Source: Lithodes maja (lineage: Eukaryota > Arthropoda > Malacostraca > Decapoda > Lithodidae). From it: 64,000 bases of DNA. The position numbers and the translations under genes are program-made. Positions 41,826 through 54,629 of the stretch are shown piece by piece; the stretch's first letter is position 1; each line of letters opens with the position of its first letter. The notes beneath the pieces are model-generated. The model searched no databases and was not told the origin of the DNA. It saw only the letters and a list, made by a program, of their open reading frames with translations. The stretch covers positions 1-64,000 of the forward strand of contig JBAKBP010006555.1 of NCBI GenBank assembly GCA_037953745.1, read 5' to 3'.

Positions 41826-42760
41826 CCTATCCTTTATTTCTCCTTTTTCTCTGTCTACCTCCTTTATTTCTTCCTTTTTCTCTGTCTATCTTCTTCATTT
41901 CTTCCATTTTCTTTCTATCTCCTTCATTGTTTTTGTTTTCTGTCTATTTCCTATATTTCTTCCTTTTTCTGTCTATCTCCTTAATGTCTTCCTTTTCTGT
42001 CTGTGTCCTTCCTTTCTTCCTTTATCTGTATCTTCTTTATTTCTTCCTTACCTCTGTGTATCTCCTTCATTTCTCCCTTTATCTCTGTGTATCTCCTTCA
42101 TTTCTCCCCTTATCTCTGTGTATCTCCTTCATTTCTTCCCTTTTCTGCCTATCTCCTTCATTTCTTCCTTTTTATATGTATGTTTCCTTCCTTTCTTCCC
42201 TTTTCTCTGTCTATCTTTTTAATTTCTTCCTTTTTCTTTGTATCTCCTTAATTTCTTCCTATTTTCTCTCTATCTCTTCCTTTATTCCTTTTCTGTCTAT
42301 ATCCTTCATTTCTTCCTTTTTCTCTGTCTATCTTCTTCATTTCTTCCTTTCTCTGTCTATATCCTTCATTTCTTCCTTTGTTATCTGTCTGTCTCCTCTT
42401 TCTTCCCTTTTGTCTGTATCTCTTTAATTTCTTCCTTTTTCTCTGTATCTCCTCCATTTTTTCCCTTTTCTGTCTATCTCTTCATTTCTTCCATTTTCTT
42501 TGTATCTCCTTCCTTTCTTAATTTTTCTGTCTATCTCCTTCATTTCTTCTGTTTTCTGTCTATCTCCTTCATTTCTTCCTTTTTCTGTCTATCCTTCGTT
42601 TCTTCCATTTTCTGTCTATCTCCTTCATTTCTTCCTTTTTCTGTCTATCTTCCTTTCTTCCCTTTACTCTATCTCCTTCCTTTCTTCCGTTTTCTCTGTC
42701 TATCTCCTTCATTTATTCCTCTGTTCTCTGTTACTTCCTTCATTTTTGGTGTATTCCTTG
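41826..42760. repeat. Pyrimidine-rich degenerate extension
   Basis: CTCCTTCATTTCTTCCTTTT-like units with variable spacing (about 20-33 bp), clearly decayed relatives of the preceding array. Over 80 percent C+T on +; it could form triplex DNA. The Phe/Leu/Ser-rich open frames are artefacts. Confidence 0.85.
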
Positions 42761-42939
42761 TCAACTTTCTTCATTTACGCCTCTCTTCTCTGTTTATCTC
42801 CTTCATTTCTTGGTCTATTCTCTGCCTATTCCTCCATCATCATCCCTTCCTTCGCCTCTTCCTACATTCATCAGCATCTCGTCCTATTCCAGTTGTATCT
42901 GTTTATCTTGTTTTAATTTATCCTGTTTTATTTGATATT

Positions 42940-43012
42940 GGGCATGAAAAGGGCAATACAAGTGTCCATAATAATCTGCCCAAGTAAAGGTATATTGGAG
43001 GTAATAAACCCC
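42940..43012 (-). repeat. Family E fragment
   Basis: GCATGAAAAGGGCAATACAA, GTCCATAATAATCTGCC, GGAGGTAATAAACC: the family E order on the other strand. Confidence 0.5.
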
Positions 43013-43260
43013 GTATACTGTGTACGGTCGCGCTAATAAGTCATTCCCCAGTTGTCATTACGTTTGGCTTGCTCTGTGCTGTATTAATGTCTGGTAGATG
43101 TTGAATAGGGTGGGTAAGTGTAGAAACATGTTTGTATATTTCACTCGATATGAAGAAATGAAGCTTAGATATTGCTGATACCAATTATTGATCAACACAT
43201 ACTTGGTGCCGAGACATCACTTATTAGAGCGACTGTACAAGGAGAGACAGCTAATCCCCA

Positions 43261-43330
43261 ACACTATGCCCAATGATTGTATATACCTTTTTCCATACCC
43301 CTTTTTCCATACCCCTTTTTCCATACCCCT
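43261..43330. repeat. Short tandem CCATACCCCTTTTT
   Basis: Four copies of a 14-15 bp unit. Confidence 0.7.
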
Positions 43331-43515
43331 TTTCTATTCCATATACTCTATATACTAAGGCCCAATCCCCCTTTTCCTAGTTTTGCTCCTCTTTTCCTTT
43401 TTGTTTTCTTTTTTTGGGGGGGTGGCCGACTCAGGACAGAGCCAGAATAGGGACAACACAACAGAAAACAATGCACACACAAAAACAAAATATAAATTCA
43501 CACACATCTATCCTT
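43331..43515 (-). mobile_element. 3' UTR of the RTE-like LINE, solo fragment
   Basis: On - it ends GGGGATTGGGCCTTAGTATA and contains CTCTGTCCTGAGTCGGCCAC, CCTATTCTGGC and GTTTTCTGTTGTGTTGTCC, matching 17330-17470. Confidence 0.75.
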
Positions 43516-43615
43516 GGTCACACACTCACCCTCCCTACGTTGTAAACCTACATATAAACACATAATTATAACAAAACAAATGCACATACACATATTATTT
43601 GGAGTGTTCTTGGTG

Positions 43616-43998
43616 TTAAAGGGGGTCACCTGCTTTTTTATCTTTCTCTCCTTTTCTCTCTTTCTCTGGCTTGTATCCATTCAGCCCCATGCAGCTAAAT
43701 GTTTTAAGACGTTTATCCCCATCCAGGTGTCGATTTCTTCCTGGCGAGCGATAGCGAGCCAGCATTGTATGGAGAAATCCGGCTTCGCCGGAGAAATTTT
43801 TCTATCGAAAAATGTACAAATTTAGCTTGCTGTCAAAACAAAACTATATATATACTGGCTCGCTACCGCTCGCCAGGAAGATATTGACACCTGGGTGGGG
43901 GTAAACGTCTTAAAACAGTAGGCTGCATGGGGCCGAATATATACAAGCCAAAGAGAGAGGGAGAGAAAGAGAAAAAAAAGCGAGGTGGGCTCCCTTAA
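43616..43998. mobile_element. TTAA-bounded palindromic element (family C), copy 4
   Basis: Full length: TTAAAGGGGGTCACCTGC to GGTGGGCTCCCTTAA, 383 bp, with the TCCGGC-TTC-GCCGGA hairpin and the ATATATATA spacer of the other copies. Identity to 806-1189 is very high by eye. Confidence 0.85.
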
Positions 43999-44044
43999 CT
44001 ACAGTATGTGACAATGTTTATAACAGCTCACAGTCCTCATAATC

Positions 44045-44194
44045 CTTCTACCCCCCTCCCCCCCCCCCCAAAAAAAAAAAGGAAAAAGAAAACAAAATAT
44101 ATATATAAATCAATAAAAGACCAAGTAAGGTATCCAATGTTTATATAGAGGGTTGTTGCCAACTAGCAACCTTTGTGATATACTAGTTGTTGCC

Positions 44195-44225
<31 letters not shown>

Positions 44226-44230
44226 ACCTG
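44045..44230. repeat. Poly(C), poly(A) and (CA)n runs
   Basis: C runs at 44050-44069 and 44195-44210 are followed by A-rich and CACACA tracts. Confidence 0.85.
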
Positions 44231-44549
44231 ATTTCCACCCTATTAGTTTGGTGATTTTGGGTGGGCACATGCGAGCTTTCAGTTTAGGAGAAACAACTTT
44301 CGAACGGGACATATTTCTTCAAAAAATGTATAAATTTACCTTGAAAGACGGACTGGGGGCGGTTTCTAGCTAGGAGGGAAAAATAAACCCACATAGCTCC
44401 AAAGGGCAAACTATAAACATGGAACCCCTCAATGATAATAATAAAAATGAACTTGTTGGTATTACTATGTAAAGAGCAAGTAACCTTTTGTAACTTGTTA
44501 TACAACCTACCACCTACAATATACCTGTTCTGGTCATAGCTACCTCGGA

Positions 44550-44725
44550 TTTGTATTCATTCGGCCCCATTCAGCCTACCTTTAAGACGTTTACCCCCAT
44601 CCAGGTGTCAATCATTCGCTGGCGAGCGGTAGCGAGCCAGCATATATATATATTTTTGTTTGGACAGCAAGCTAAATTTACACATTTTTCGATAGAAAAA
44701 TTTCTCCGGCGAAGCCGGATTTAGG
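44550..44725. mobile_element. Family C palindromic element, partial
   Basis: It lacks the left TTAA end; contains TTCATTCGGCCCCATTCAGC, TTACCCCCATCCAGGTGTC, GGCGAGCGGTAGCGAGCCAG and TCCGGCGAAGCCGGA. Confidence 0.7.
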
Positions 44726-44744
44726 AGATTTTGTTTAACTATTC

Positions 44745-44965
44745 TTGTGAATTTGGTTTATTTTGCTATTTTCGAGCAATGTATTCTAGTTTGTCCCCTA
44801 GGCTAACAAAAAATGACTTCCCAGATTCCTTGAAACTCAAAAAATACCTATCTAGATCCTCTTAAGGCTAAATTTGTACATTTTTCAATAGAAAAATGTC
44901 CCCTCCGACGGCCGATTTCTTCTAAATTACAGGCTCGCTCTCGGGTTAAATGTCATAAATCTCCA
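44745..44965. repeat. Family D fragment
   Basis: TTTGTACATTTTTCAATAGA, CCCTCCGACGGCCG, ACAGGCTCGCTCTCG. It ends where CR1 sequence begins at 44981. Confidence 0.5.
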
Positions 44966-44980
44966 AACTACTGGAGAGAA

Positions 44981-45250
44981 GACTGGGTGTGTTTGTTAGC
45001 AACGATTTGAAGCCTACAAAACAGTGTATAAGCGTTCGTAACAAGGCAAACAGGATTCTAGGGTTCATCTCAAGGAGTGTAGTAACAACTGCCGATGTTA
45101 TCTTGAAACTTTACTTGTCATTAGTGAGACCTCATATGGATTATGCTGTCCAATTTTGGTGTCCTTATTACAGAATGGACATACATTCGTTGGAGAGAGT
45201 ACAGCGAAGAATGACAAAAATGATTCATAATATTAGAAATCTACCATATA
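44981..45250 (+). mobile_element. CR1-like LINE, upstream part of copy split by another CR1
   Basis: It encodes VFVSNDLKPTKQCISVRNKA, RPHMDYAVQFWCPYYRM and ERVQRRMTKMIHNIRNLPY, the C-terminal part of the reverse transcriptase, then stops where the inverted CR1 copy begins. It resumes at 48069 (RLKKLVLHSLERRRVRGD). Confidence 0.85.
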
Positions 45251-48049
45251 TGAACATAAGAACGTAAGAAAATGGGAGTTTGCAAAAAGCCGATCGGCCC
45301 ATACAAGGCAGATCCCTGTCACATCCAACCCCAATTACAAGGCCCAATTATAGACCCATCTCACTAATACCTTGAGTACTGACCCCACCAAAACGGTCAG
45401 AGATTAACACAAGATTACGAGGGTCTGCTGAGCGCCGATTGGCCCACACCTGGTAGATCCCCCTCACACCCAACCCCTCTCGTCCATATGCCTATCTAAT
45501 TTTATCTTAAAGCTCCCTATCGTTCTTGATCCCACTATATCACTTGGTAGCCTATTCCACCCATCTACAACTCTGTTACCAAACCAATATTTGCCTATAT
45601 CTTTTCTGAAACGAAATTGATCTAATTTGAAACCATTTGTTAGTTATTTCGCTATCACTGAGCTTTAGTACATTTTTCATGTCTCCTTTATTAATTCCAC
45701 TAACCCACTTGAATACCTCTATCATGTCACCTCTAACTCTGCGTCTCTCTAACGAATGTAAGCCTAATTTCTTCAACCTTTCTTCATACGGAAGATTTCT
45801 AATATTATGGATCATTTTTGTCATTCTACGTTGTACTCTCTCCAATGAATCTATGTCCATTCTGTAATAAGGACACCAAAATTGAACAGCATAATCCATA
45901 TGGGGTCTCACTAATGACAAGTAAAGTTTTAAGATAACATCAGCAGTTCTGTTACTCACACTCCTAGATATGAACCCGAGAATCCGGTTTGCCTTGTTAC
46001 GAACGCTTATACATTGTTTTCTAGGCTTCAAATCATTGCTAACAAACACACCTAGATCTTTCTCACAGTCTGAGTTTTCTAATTCCATATTAGCTAGTTT
46101 ATATTTAACATTTGTATGCATCTTCCCTATCTTTAATACCTTGCATTTGTCAATGTTAAACTTCATCTGCCATTTTACTGACCATTCGTGTAAGGTATCT
46201 AGATCCCTTTGCAGACACTCTATATCTCTAACTGCATCAATTTTTCTCCCCATTTTGGTATCGTCTGCAAATTTACTTATCCTACTAGTTATACCTAAAT
46301 CAAGGTCATTTATGTATATAATAAACAACAGAGGACCTAATACAGATCCCTGGGGGACACCACTCTTGACTGATCCCCATTCTGACTTAGTACCATTTAT
46401 GCTGACTCTCTGCTTCCTACCAATTAGCCATGACCTAATCCATCCTAACAACGCCCCACCTATTCCATGTGCCTCAACCTTTCTCATCAATCTCTCATGA
46501 GGGACTCTGTCGAAAGCTTTACTGAAATCTAAATATATAATATCATATGACTTGTCATTATCTACTGCTTCATATACCTCTGAGAAAAAACTAAGCAAAT
46601 TAGTAAGGCAAGAACGTCCCTGAGTGAATCCATGCTGAGAAGAATTGATTAAGTTAAATGTTTCTAAGTGGTTTCTCATTTTCCTAGCAATAATTGACTC
46701 TAGTAGCTTTCCTATGATTGAAGTGAGACTAATGGGACGGTAATTGGATGCTATTGATTTATCACCTTTTTTGAAAATCGGAACTACATTTGCAAACTTC
46801 AAAGCTTCTGGAACTATACCTGTTTCTAATGAATTGTTAAAAAAAAATGTTAATGGGTAACTTAACTCATCTCTGCATTCTTTTAATACTCTAGCATATA
46901 CCTCATCGGGACCAGGCGATTTCTGAGGTTTTAGTCTGTCAATTTCCTTAAGCACATCATTTCTACTTTTAGTAACCGTACTTAACCTATTTTCTATACT
47001 ATCGCTATATACCTTACGGACTTCTGGAATCTGTGCCAAATTTTCATTAGTGAAACGGATAGAAACTGACTATTTAATGTACTGCACATTTCTAAATAAT
47101 TTTCTGTCATTTCTCCTATCGAAGTTTTAAGGGGGCCTATTTTATCTCTAACTTTAGATTTATATAGCTGGTAAAAAGCCTTAGGGTTATTTTTTGAGTC
47201 ATTGGCTATCCTGATTTCATAATTTCTTTTGTCTGTCCTTATACCTTTTTTAACCTCTCTTGATAGATTCTGATAGTAAGCAAGTAGGTGAATTTCGCCT
47301 TTCTTATTTTTTTTATATATTCCTCTATTTTTTCCTAGAAGGTCTAATAGTCTATTATTCATCCATTTGAGTTGGTTCTGTGTTGATCTAAATTTTCTTT
47401 TGGGGATATATTTATTTTGCGCATTGTGGAGTGAAGAAATAAAATGATTATATGTAGCTGTCAAATTATCCTGAGTTAAGACAGGTATCTGAGAGAGAGT
47501 ATGTTCATTAGCGCACCTGGGTCCACTTAATAGTTTAACCATAGGATCGACTCTTAAGGCTCTTCTTAATCCACCATAATTGGCTTTTCTGAAATTGGGA
47601 TAAGTGTTGTATTCTCTTTAGCCTTTCCTGTCCATTGTATGTTAAAATACATTGATTTATGATCACTATTTCCTAGTTGGTCTCCTATCTCTACATTATT
47701 TATCATTTGTTCATTATTACTGAGAACTAAATCGAGGATATTATTACCTCTAGTAGGCGCGTCTATGAATTGAAATAAAAAACTATCCTGTACCGCCTCA
47801 ATAAACTCTTGAATCTGAGTCGCCTATTTGATGCTGCCAATCAATATTCGGAAAATTAAAATCCCCCATAATACACACATTGCTAAACCTTGATGCTATT
47901 TTCACTTCCTGCCATAAAGCTGTACCTTCGTTTCTACTCATATTTGGTGGTCTATAAATAACTCCAATAATTATGGTCGCACTACCTTCGCTAACCTCTA
48001 CTCAAACACTTTCGTTATCAGTATTTAGTCTAATACCTGATTTAATACA
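45251..48049 (-). mobile_element. CR1-like LINE nested in a CR1-like LINE
   Basis: On - the 3' octamer tail (subfamily 2 wording) is at 45251 and the 5' truncation at 48049 lies in the endonuclease, at the codons for LNTDNES. The far junction carries a 19-base T run (48050-48068) absent from other copies. Confidence 0.9.
45576..47542 (-). pseudogene. CR1-like reverse transcriptase of the nested copy
   Basis: The linker frame (47542-46994: NKYIPKRKFRSTQNQLKWMN, SKNNPKAFYQLYKSKVRD) ends by frameshift near 47050, where one base is missing from SVFTNE. The main frame (47039-45576, 487 codons) holds SPGPDEVYARVLKECRDE, FKKGDKSIASNYRPISLTS, YLDFSKAFDRVP, SGVPQGSVLGPLLF, ISKFADDTKM (catalytic Asp pair) and the C-terminal region up to SEITNKWFQ, where a small deletion near 45640 breaks it again. 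Endonuclease remnants on - between 47543 and 48049 contain further frameshifts (near 47601 and 47812) and a TGA at 48001. Inactive. Confidence 0.85.
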
Positions 48050-48068
48050 TTTTTTTTTTTTTTTTTTT
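48050..48068. repeat. Poly(T) at the LINE/LINE junction
   Basis: Nineteen T between the truncated 5' end of the inner LINE and the resumed outer LINE. CR1-type LINEs do not normally end in poly(A), so the run is unexplained. Confidence 0.8.
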
Positions 48069-48603
48069 AAAGGTTGAAAAAATTAGTCTTACATTCGTTA
48101 GAAAGACGCAGAGTTAGAGGGGATATGATAGAAGTGTTCAAGTGGGTTAGTGGGATAAATAAAGGAGACATGACAAATGTACTGAAGCTCAGTGATAGCG
48201 AAAGAACTCGAACAAATGGTTTCAAATTAGATAAATTTCGTTTCAGAAAAGATATAGGCAAATATTGTTTTGGTAACAGAGTTGTAGATGGGTGAAATGG
48301 GCTACCAAGTGATATAGTGGGATCAAGAACGATAGGGAGCTTTAAGATAAAATTAGATAGGCATATGGACGAGATGGGTTGGGTGTGAGGGGGATCTGCC
48401 GGGTGTTGGCAAATCGGCGCTCAGCAGATCCCCGTAATCTTGTGTTAATCCCTGACCGTTTTGGTGGGGTCAGTGCTCAAGGTATTAGTGAGTTGGGCCT
48501 ATAATTGGGCCTTGAAATTGGTGTTGGGTGTGACAGGGATCTGCCTTGTGTGGGCCGATCGGCTTTTTGCAGACTCCCATTTCCTTATGTTCTTATGTTC
48601 TTA
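48069..48603 (+). mobile_element. CR1-like LINE, downstream part of the split outer copy
   Basis: It reads LERRRVRGDMIEVFKWVSGI to GNRVVDG, then a stop (TGG to TGA at 48293-48295), then the rest of the C-terminus, a subfamily 2 3' UTR and ATGTTCTT repeats ending at 48603. Confidence 0.85.
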
Positions 48604-48674
48604 AAAAGGCCTCCCTCGGTCCAAGTAGAGTTAATGTTCCTCTTGCTTGATGGTGACTGTACCGACAACAACAC

Positions 48675-50235
<1,561 letters not shown>

Positions 50236-50289
50236 TGTATATTGAGTCATCGTACAGAGAGGTCACTGAAGATTTCTTCCTGTACTGCG

Positions 50290-50435
50290 TCTCAAGCTGG
50301 TTCTTCCTTCCTTCCTTCTTCCCAAACTTCCTTCCTTTCTTCTTCCTTAACGTCCTGCCTTTCTTCTTCCCGAACTTCCTTCCTTCCTTCTTCCTTAACT
50401 TCCTTAATTTCTTCTTCCTTAACTTCCTTAAATGC
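50290..50435. repeat. TTCC-rich tract
   Basis: CTTCCTTCCTTCTTCC and CTTCCTTAACTTCCTTAA units; noncoding. Confidence 0.7.
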
Positions 50436-50448
50436 TGGGTGATGGGGG

Positions 50449-50560
50449 AATTTAACCCTCCCGAAAATCCCTGGACCTGGAGCGGTTTCGAACCCTGGTC
50501 AGTAGGCTTAATAAACTCGCGCGCTAACGGTGGGTTTATTAGACTTCGCCACCAACTACT
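50449..50560 (-). pseudogene. tRNA-derived sequence
   Basis: On - it starts TAGTTGGTGGCGAAGTCTAA and has a B-box-like GGGTTCGAAACC (complement of 50484-50495). The distance and order fit a tRNA head, but stems are poor. Probably a SINE head. Confidence 0.45.
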
Positions 50561-51180
50561 ATTTTGCGCTATCCCAGACGCCAACTCGGGTAGTTTTGTG
50601 GTTGCTGGATTTTTGCGAGCATTGACCATGTACGAGTTTGAGGCTATGAGGAAGTTCAAGTTACAAACATGGATATATAGTAGAAATACAACCTATTATA
50701 CGTTTCTAATACGCCTCCACATAAGTCATAAGTACACACATGATTAAATATATATCAGCGTAATTTCCATTCAGCGTAAACTCACATACTGTAAATTGGC
50801 CTAACTTCGGTCAGGGGTCTGTACTTCGGACATTTCTGGATAAAAGTATATAAGCTACAATTATGGAAAAATGGCTCTGCATTATGGAAGAACACCGCAG
50901 ACATGCTTGTTTTTCCATAATATCATGTATTTATCCCATAACTGCGGTTCATTACATTTGTCTACAGAGTGTCCGAAATTATGTCCCCGTCCGGAGTTAC
51001 GTAATTTTACCGGTACTGTATATTTGCCTTTCTGTTAAACATACAGATGCCGTATACACCTTGAGCTTCCTGATAGTCCAAAACTCGCAAGTGGTCATAT
51101 AGCTATAGTCTGCCCCTCTGTGATATTTAAGGTGACAAAAAATAGGTAGGATTATAATAGGCCAACTGGTCTGCCACTAA
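50561..51180. other. Unassigned spacer
   Basis: No supported gene or element. Confidence 0.4.
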
Positions 51181-51183
51181 GAG

Positions 51184-51660
51184 AGGGGGAGAGGGGGGGG
51201 GTAGAGTTGAAGGTAAGGGGGATATAGGTTAACTGGATGGAGGGTAGGTAAGTAAGTGGCCGGGTAGGTAGGTAGGTAGGTAAGTGGGTAAGTAGGTGGG
51301 TGGGTTAGGTAGGAAGGTGGTTATATAAGTAGTTGAGCGGGTAGGTAGATGGGTGAGTAGGTAGGTGAGGTAGATGGGTGGGTAGGTTGGTGAGGTAGAT
51401 GGGTGGGTAGGTAGGTGAGGTAGATGGGTGAGTGGGTAGGGAGTGAGCGGCTTAGGTAAGTAGGGAGATTGATAGGTAGGTAGGTAGCTAAGTAGGGAGA
51501 CAGGCTGGTAAGTAGGGAAACGGGCTGGGAAGTCGGAAAATAGGTAAGTAGGTTGATATGTAGGTAGGTAGGTAAGTAGAGATATAGGCTGGTAAGTAGG
51601 GAGACAGGCTGGTAAGTAGGGAGACTGGCTTGTAAGTAGGGAGACAGGCTGGTAAGTAGA
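51184..51660. repeat. (TAGG)n-type degenerate microsatellite
   Basis: GTAGGTAGGTAGGTAAGTGGG-like units at the left, then units of the type GGTAAGTAGGGAGACAGGCT near 51475-51660. It abuts an assembly gap, so the array may be longer than shown. Confidence 0.85.
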
Positions 51661-51695
51661 CAACAACATACAGGCACATTTAGATAAACAGGTAT

Positions 51696-51895
51696 NNNNN
51701 NNNNNNNNNNNNNNNNNNNNNNNNNNNNNNNNNNNNNNNNNNNNNNNNNNNNNNNNNNNNNNNNNNNNNNNNNNNNNNNNNNNNNNNNNNNNNNNNNNNN
51801 NNNNNNNNNNNNNNNNNNNNNNNNNNNNNNNNNNNNNNNNNNNNNNNNNNNNNNNNNNNNNNNNNNNNNNNNNNNNNNNNNNNNNNNNNNNNNNN
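51696..51895. other. Assembly gap, 200 N
   Basis: Exactly 200 unknown bases, probably a placeholder length rather than a measured one. The reading frames across it are not real. Confidence 0.98.
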
Positions 51896-54060
51896 CCCTA
51901 AACATCTGTTGTACTTGCTGGTTACTAGGCTGTACCGTGTTATCCTCCCCCGTAAATGATGAGTCATTAGACATAGTGCTGGTTATACAATTGCTGTTCA
52001 TAAAAAAAAAGAAGTGCTTATTACTAATTGCAGTCTCGACTCACAAAATGTTAAAGATGCTTGAATGACTCTACTCTAGACACCCCCAACGAAACAATCT
52101 GCAAGTCCACCAATACAATAATGACACAATAAAAATTCCTCCAATATGCAAGAAAATTCTAGCCAGCTCTACTAGGTAGCATAGAATAGTTCTCCAAAAA
52201 ACATGTGATAGGATACTACTGAATCTTGTGCAAGGTTGCCATTTTGTTACGGCTGGATCGGCAATACATATTCGGGATTCTTGATCGTAGGACAGAAATG
52301 GCTTATGTGACAACGACACGCTCGATTCCAGTCCCAAATACTATATGCTCCAGACAACAAAAGCACCAACGCCCTACAGAGTTATCGTCTATGGTAACGA
52401 GGTACCTTAACTCGGCGAAAGTGTACAACAGGGGTAGGCTATGAGGCTAAACTCCCTCAGACATTTATAGGTTACGTTATTACTAAAGAAATGCAATACT
52501 CAAGAAACTACGTTAATATTAAGCCTCTAATAATGTAGAATAGAAGCAGGCTAAAGGTATGACAGTGAAATGCTAAATGACAAATGTACACGCCTACTTG
52601 AAAGCGCGTGCACTAGAATAACTGTCCCCTACTAACATGCACTAGCATGTAGCATACAAGATGTTCATGATCCAGTAGATACCTAATAATACACATGGAA
52701 GGAACATAAATAGTAGTCACTTATTATAAGAATGAATCTATACTTGGAATAACTAAAAGGTTGCAGGCAACAGTACTGCGCCGGTAGCCTACTACCGCAT
52801 AGGCTACTTCGCTTCTCTCACTCTGTCTCCCCTCTGAGTCCGTATGCGCCCTACGCAACAGAACTCCGGACACAGCAGCAAAACGACAGTGCAGTTAATT
52901 GATACATGAAAGTATTAATAGTGTTGTCTTGTGTGTGAGTAATGTGTATTGTAAAGTGTTACATACATAAACTTAAAGAGAGCTGCAATGCATAGTAAAA
53001 TAAAGGTATAACCCACTCATCATCCCCATGTGTTCTAGCTAGCAGGCCAAGTCACAGGAACAACGAGTCCCAGCACCGAAAGTGAGAACCCAGGAAAAGA
53101 CTGTAGAGAACACAAGGACAGATAAATTACGTTACTCTACTATACCGGCACTACGAGCGAGCTGTAGTCTCTGGTACTGCACTCGCTCCTGGCTCGGTAG
53201 GCAAATCAAGGCTAAGTCCTCGCCCCTCTACAGACAACTCCTGGGCATGGTCGGGCTCTTACACATGGCACTAGTCTAGTCACAAATTGGATGATGAGCT
53301 GGGCATATAACTCGTGAACATGTAGAACGTTCACCAACTATCCTCATCAAGAAGATCGCTGTTCACATTAACCCCTTAAATCTAATACATGTAAATATAT
53401 GCTTGTCCTAAGAGTAATACGAGAGGTGAGTGCTGAAACTCCTTTAGGACCTCAAGGGAAGGGTATGCATTTAAATAGAGAGAAGAATGAAATGAGAGTA
53501 ATGTCGTCAGAGAGAAAGAGTGCAACCGTGAGAAATTGGGAGAGAGGGCAAGGGATGTTAGAATCTCAAAGGTTCTAGGCAACCTGATCATGGAACACAC
53601 AGCGAGCCTCCAGGCAATGTGCAGCACGACAACATGGGCAGCCCAGGCAGCATAGGCAGGCGGCAATGGACTACCAACCCTGTCGCACCTAGCTATAAGC
53701 GCAGGGCTGCCAACCGGTCCATACGTCTGGCAACCACCCCCCCGGCAGCGTGGCGCATTGCTACCCTCTCGCTCTGAAGTCTAACTCACTCTCTCTCTCT
53801 GAATTCCTATTGTCTTATCTATCAACTTCTCTATTGATACTACATATTAAATGGAAGGTCTCGACATGGCTTAAAACAAAACCCACCACTGGTTAGCACA
53901 TGACGAGACCTTTGCAGAGATACAAAGAACATAGTTATACGTTGTCACACTCAATATAAGCAGCCAGCACGGTACAGCGGTACACGGTACCGCACCGTGG
54001 CGGTACAGTGGAGTACCAAGGAGTACAATCAGGTTACGTTGCCACGCACTGGGTGCGTCA
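51896..54060. other. Gene-poor spacer
   Basis: No supported reading frame. The region is less repetitive than its neighbours. Frames of 60-95 codons lack recognisable domains. Confidence 0.4.
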
Positions 54061-54087
54061 CAATATATATATATACCGGTATATACT

Positions 54088-54165
54088 CAGCAGGGCTCGA
54101 ACCACTGACAGTCAGGACGAGCGTCCATGCTTTACTCAACTCTACCACGGAGTGATAAACATTAC
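54088..54165 (-). pseudogene. tRNA-derived sequence
   Basis: On - it reads CTCCGTGGTAGAGTTGAG (A-box region) and later GGTTCGAGCCC (B box, complement of 54093-54103), 75 bp in all, followed by CTGCTGAGTATATAC and TA repeats. It is of the same type as the palindrome at 54348. Confidence 0.55.
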
Positions 54166-54285
54166 TTAACCTCTTCCTATGTATATTATGGAGAAGGGAA
54201 GTGAAGTATTCCATTTCGTACGCAAGTCAAGCCCGGCTGAGAGTATATAATAATTTAGTAATAACGTGTATTTGTGAGATATACT

Positions 54286-54312
54286 TATTATATATATATA
54301 TATATATATATA
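54286..54312. repeat. (TA)n microsatellite
   Basis: Pure TA units between two tRNA-derived sequences. Confidence 0.85.
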
Positions 54313-54347
54313 TTGAGAATATATCACAAATACACGTGAGCCACTAA

Positions 54348-54493
54348 ATGTTTCTAGTCTCTCAGTGGGGATCGAACCATCGACCATCAGAACGATAGCC
54401 AACGCTTAATCAATTACACCACGGTGGTGTAATTGATTAAGCGTCGGCTATCGTTCTGATGGTCGATGGTTCGATCCCCACTGAGAGACTAGA

Positions 54494-54498
<5 letters not shown>
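54348..54498. repeat. Head-to-head palindrome of two tRNA-like sequences
   Basis: Arms of 75 bp are reverse complements with one mismatch and a single central base (54423). Each arm contains GGTGTAATTGATTAAGCGT and a B box GGTTCGATCCC (54468-54478 on +, 54368-54378 on -). The outer ends carry TTTCTAGTCTCTCAG and complement, and (TA)n lies on both outer sides. It could be two SINE heads inserted head to head or one SINE duplicated by a foldback event. Confidence 0.9.
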
Positions 54499-54554
<56 letters not shown>

Positions 54555-54556
54555 GG
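54497..54556. repeat. (TA)n followed by (GA)n
   Basis: About 20 TA units and then AGAGAGAGAGAGAGG. Confidence 0.9.
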
Positions 54557-54629
54557 AGAGATGTATTATAAGATGTCATTTTATGCAATTATTTTTTACG
54601 ATTGAAAAAGTGTTTCCAGTGATAGGAGG

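Noticed and set aside
41683..42987. Phe/Ser/Leu-rich membrane-like proteins
   Set aside because: They are translations of a pyrimidine-rich minisatellite and appear in overlapping frames.
51321..52001. A 226-codon frame across the assembly gap
   Set aside because: It includes 200 N and a tetranucleotide array; no real sequence supports it.
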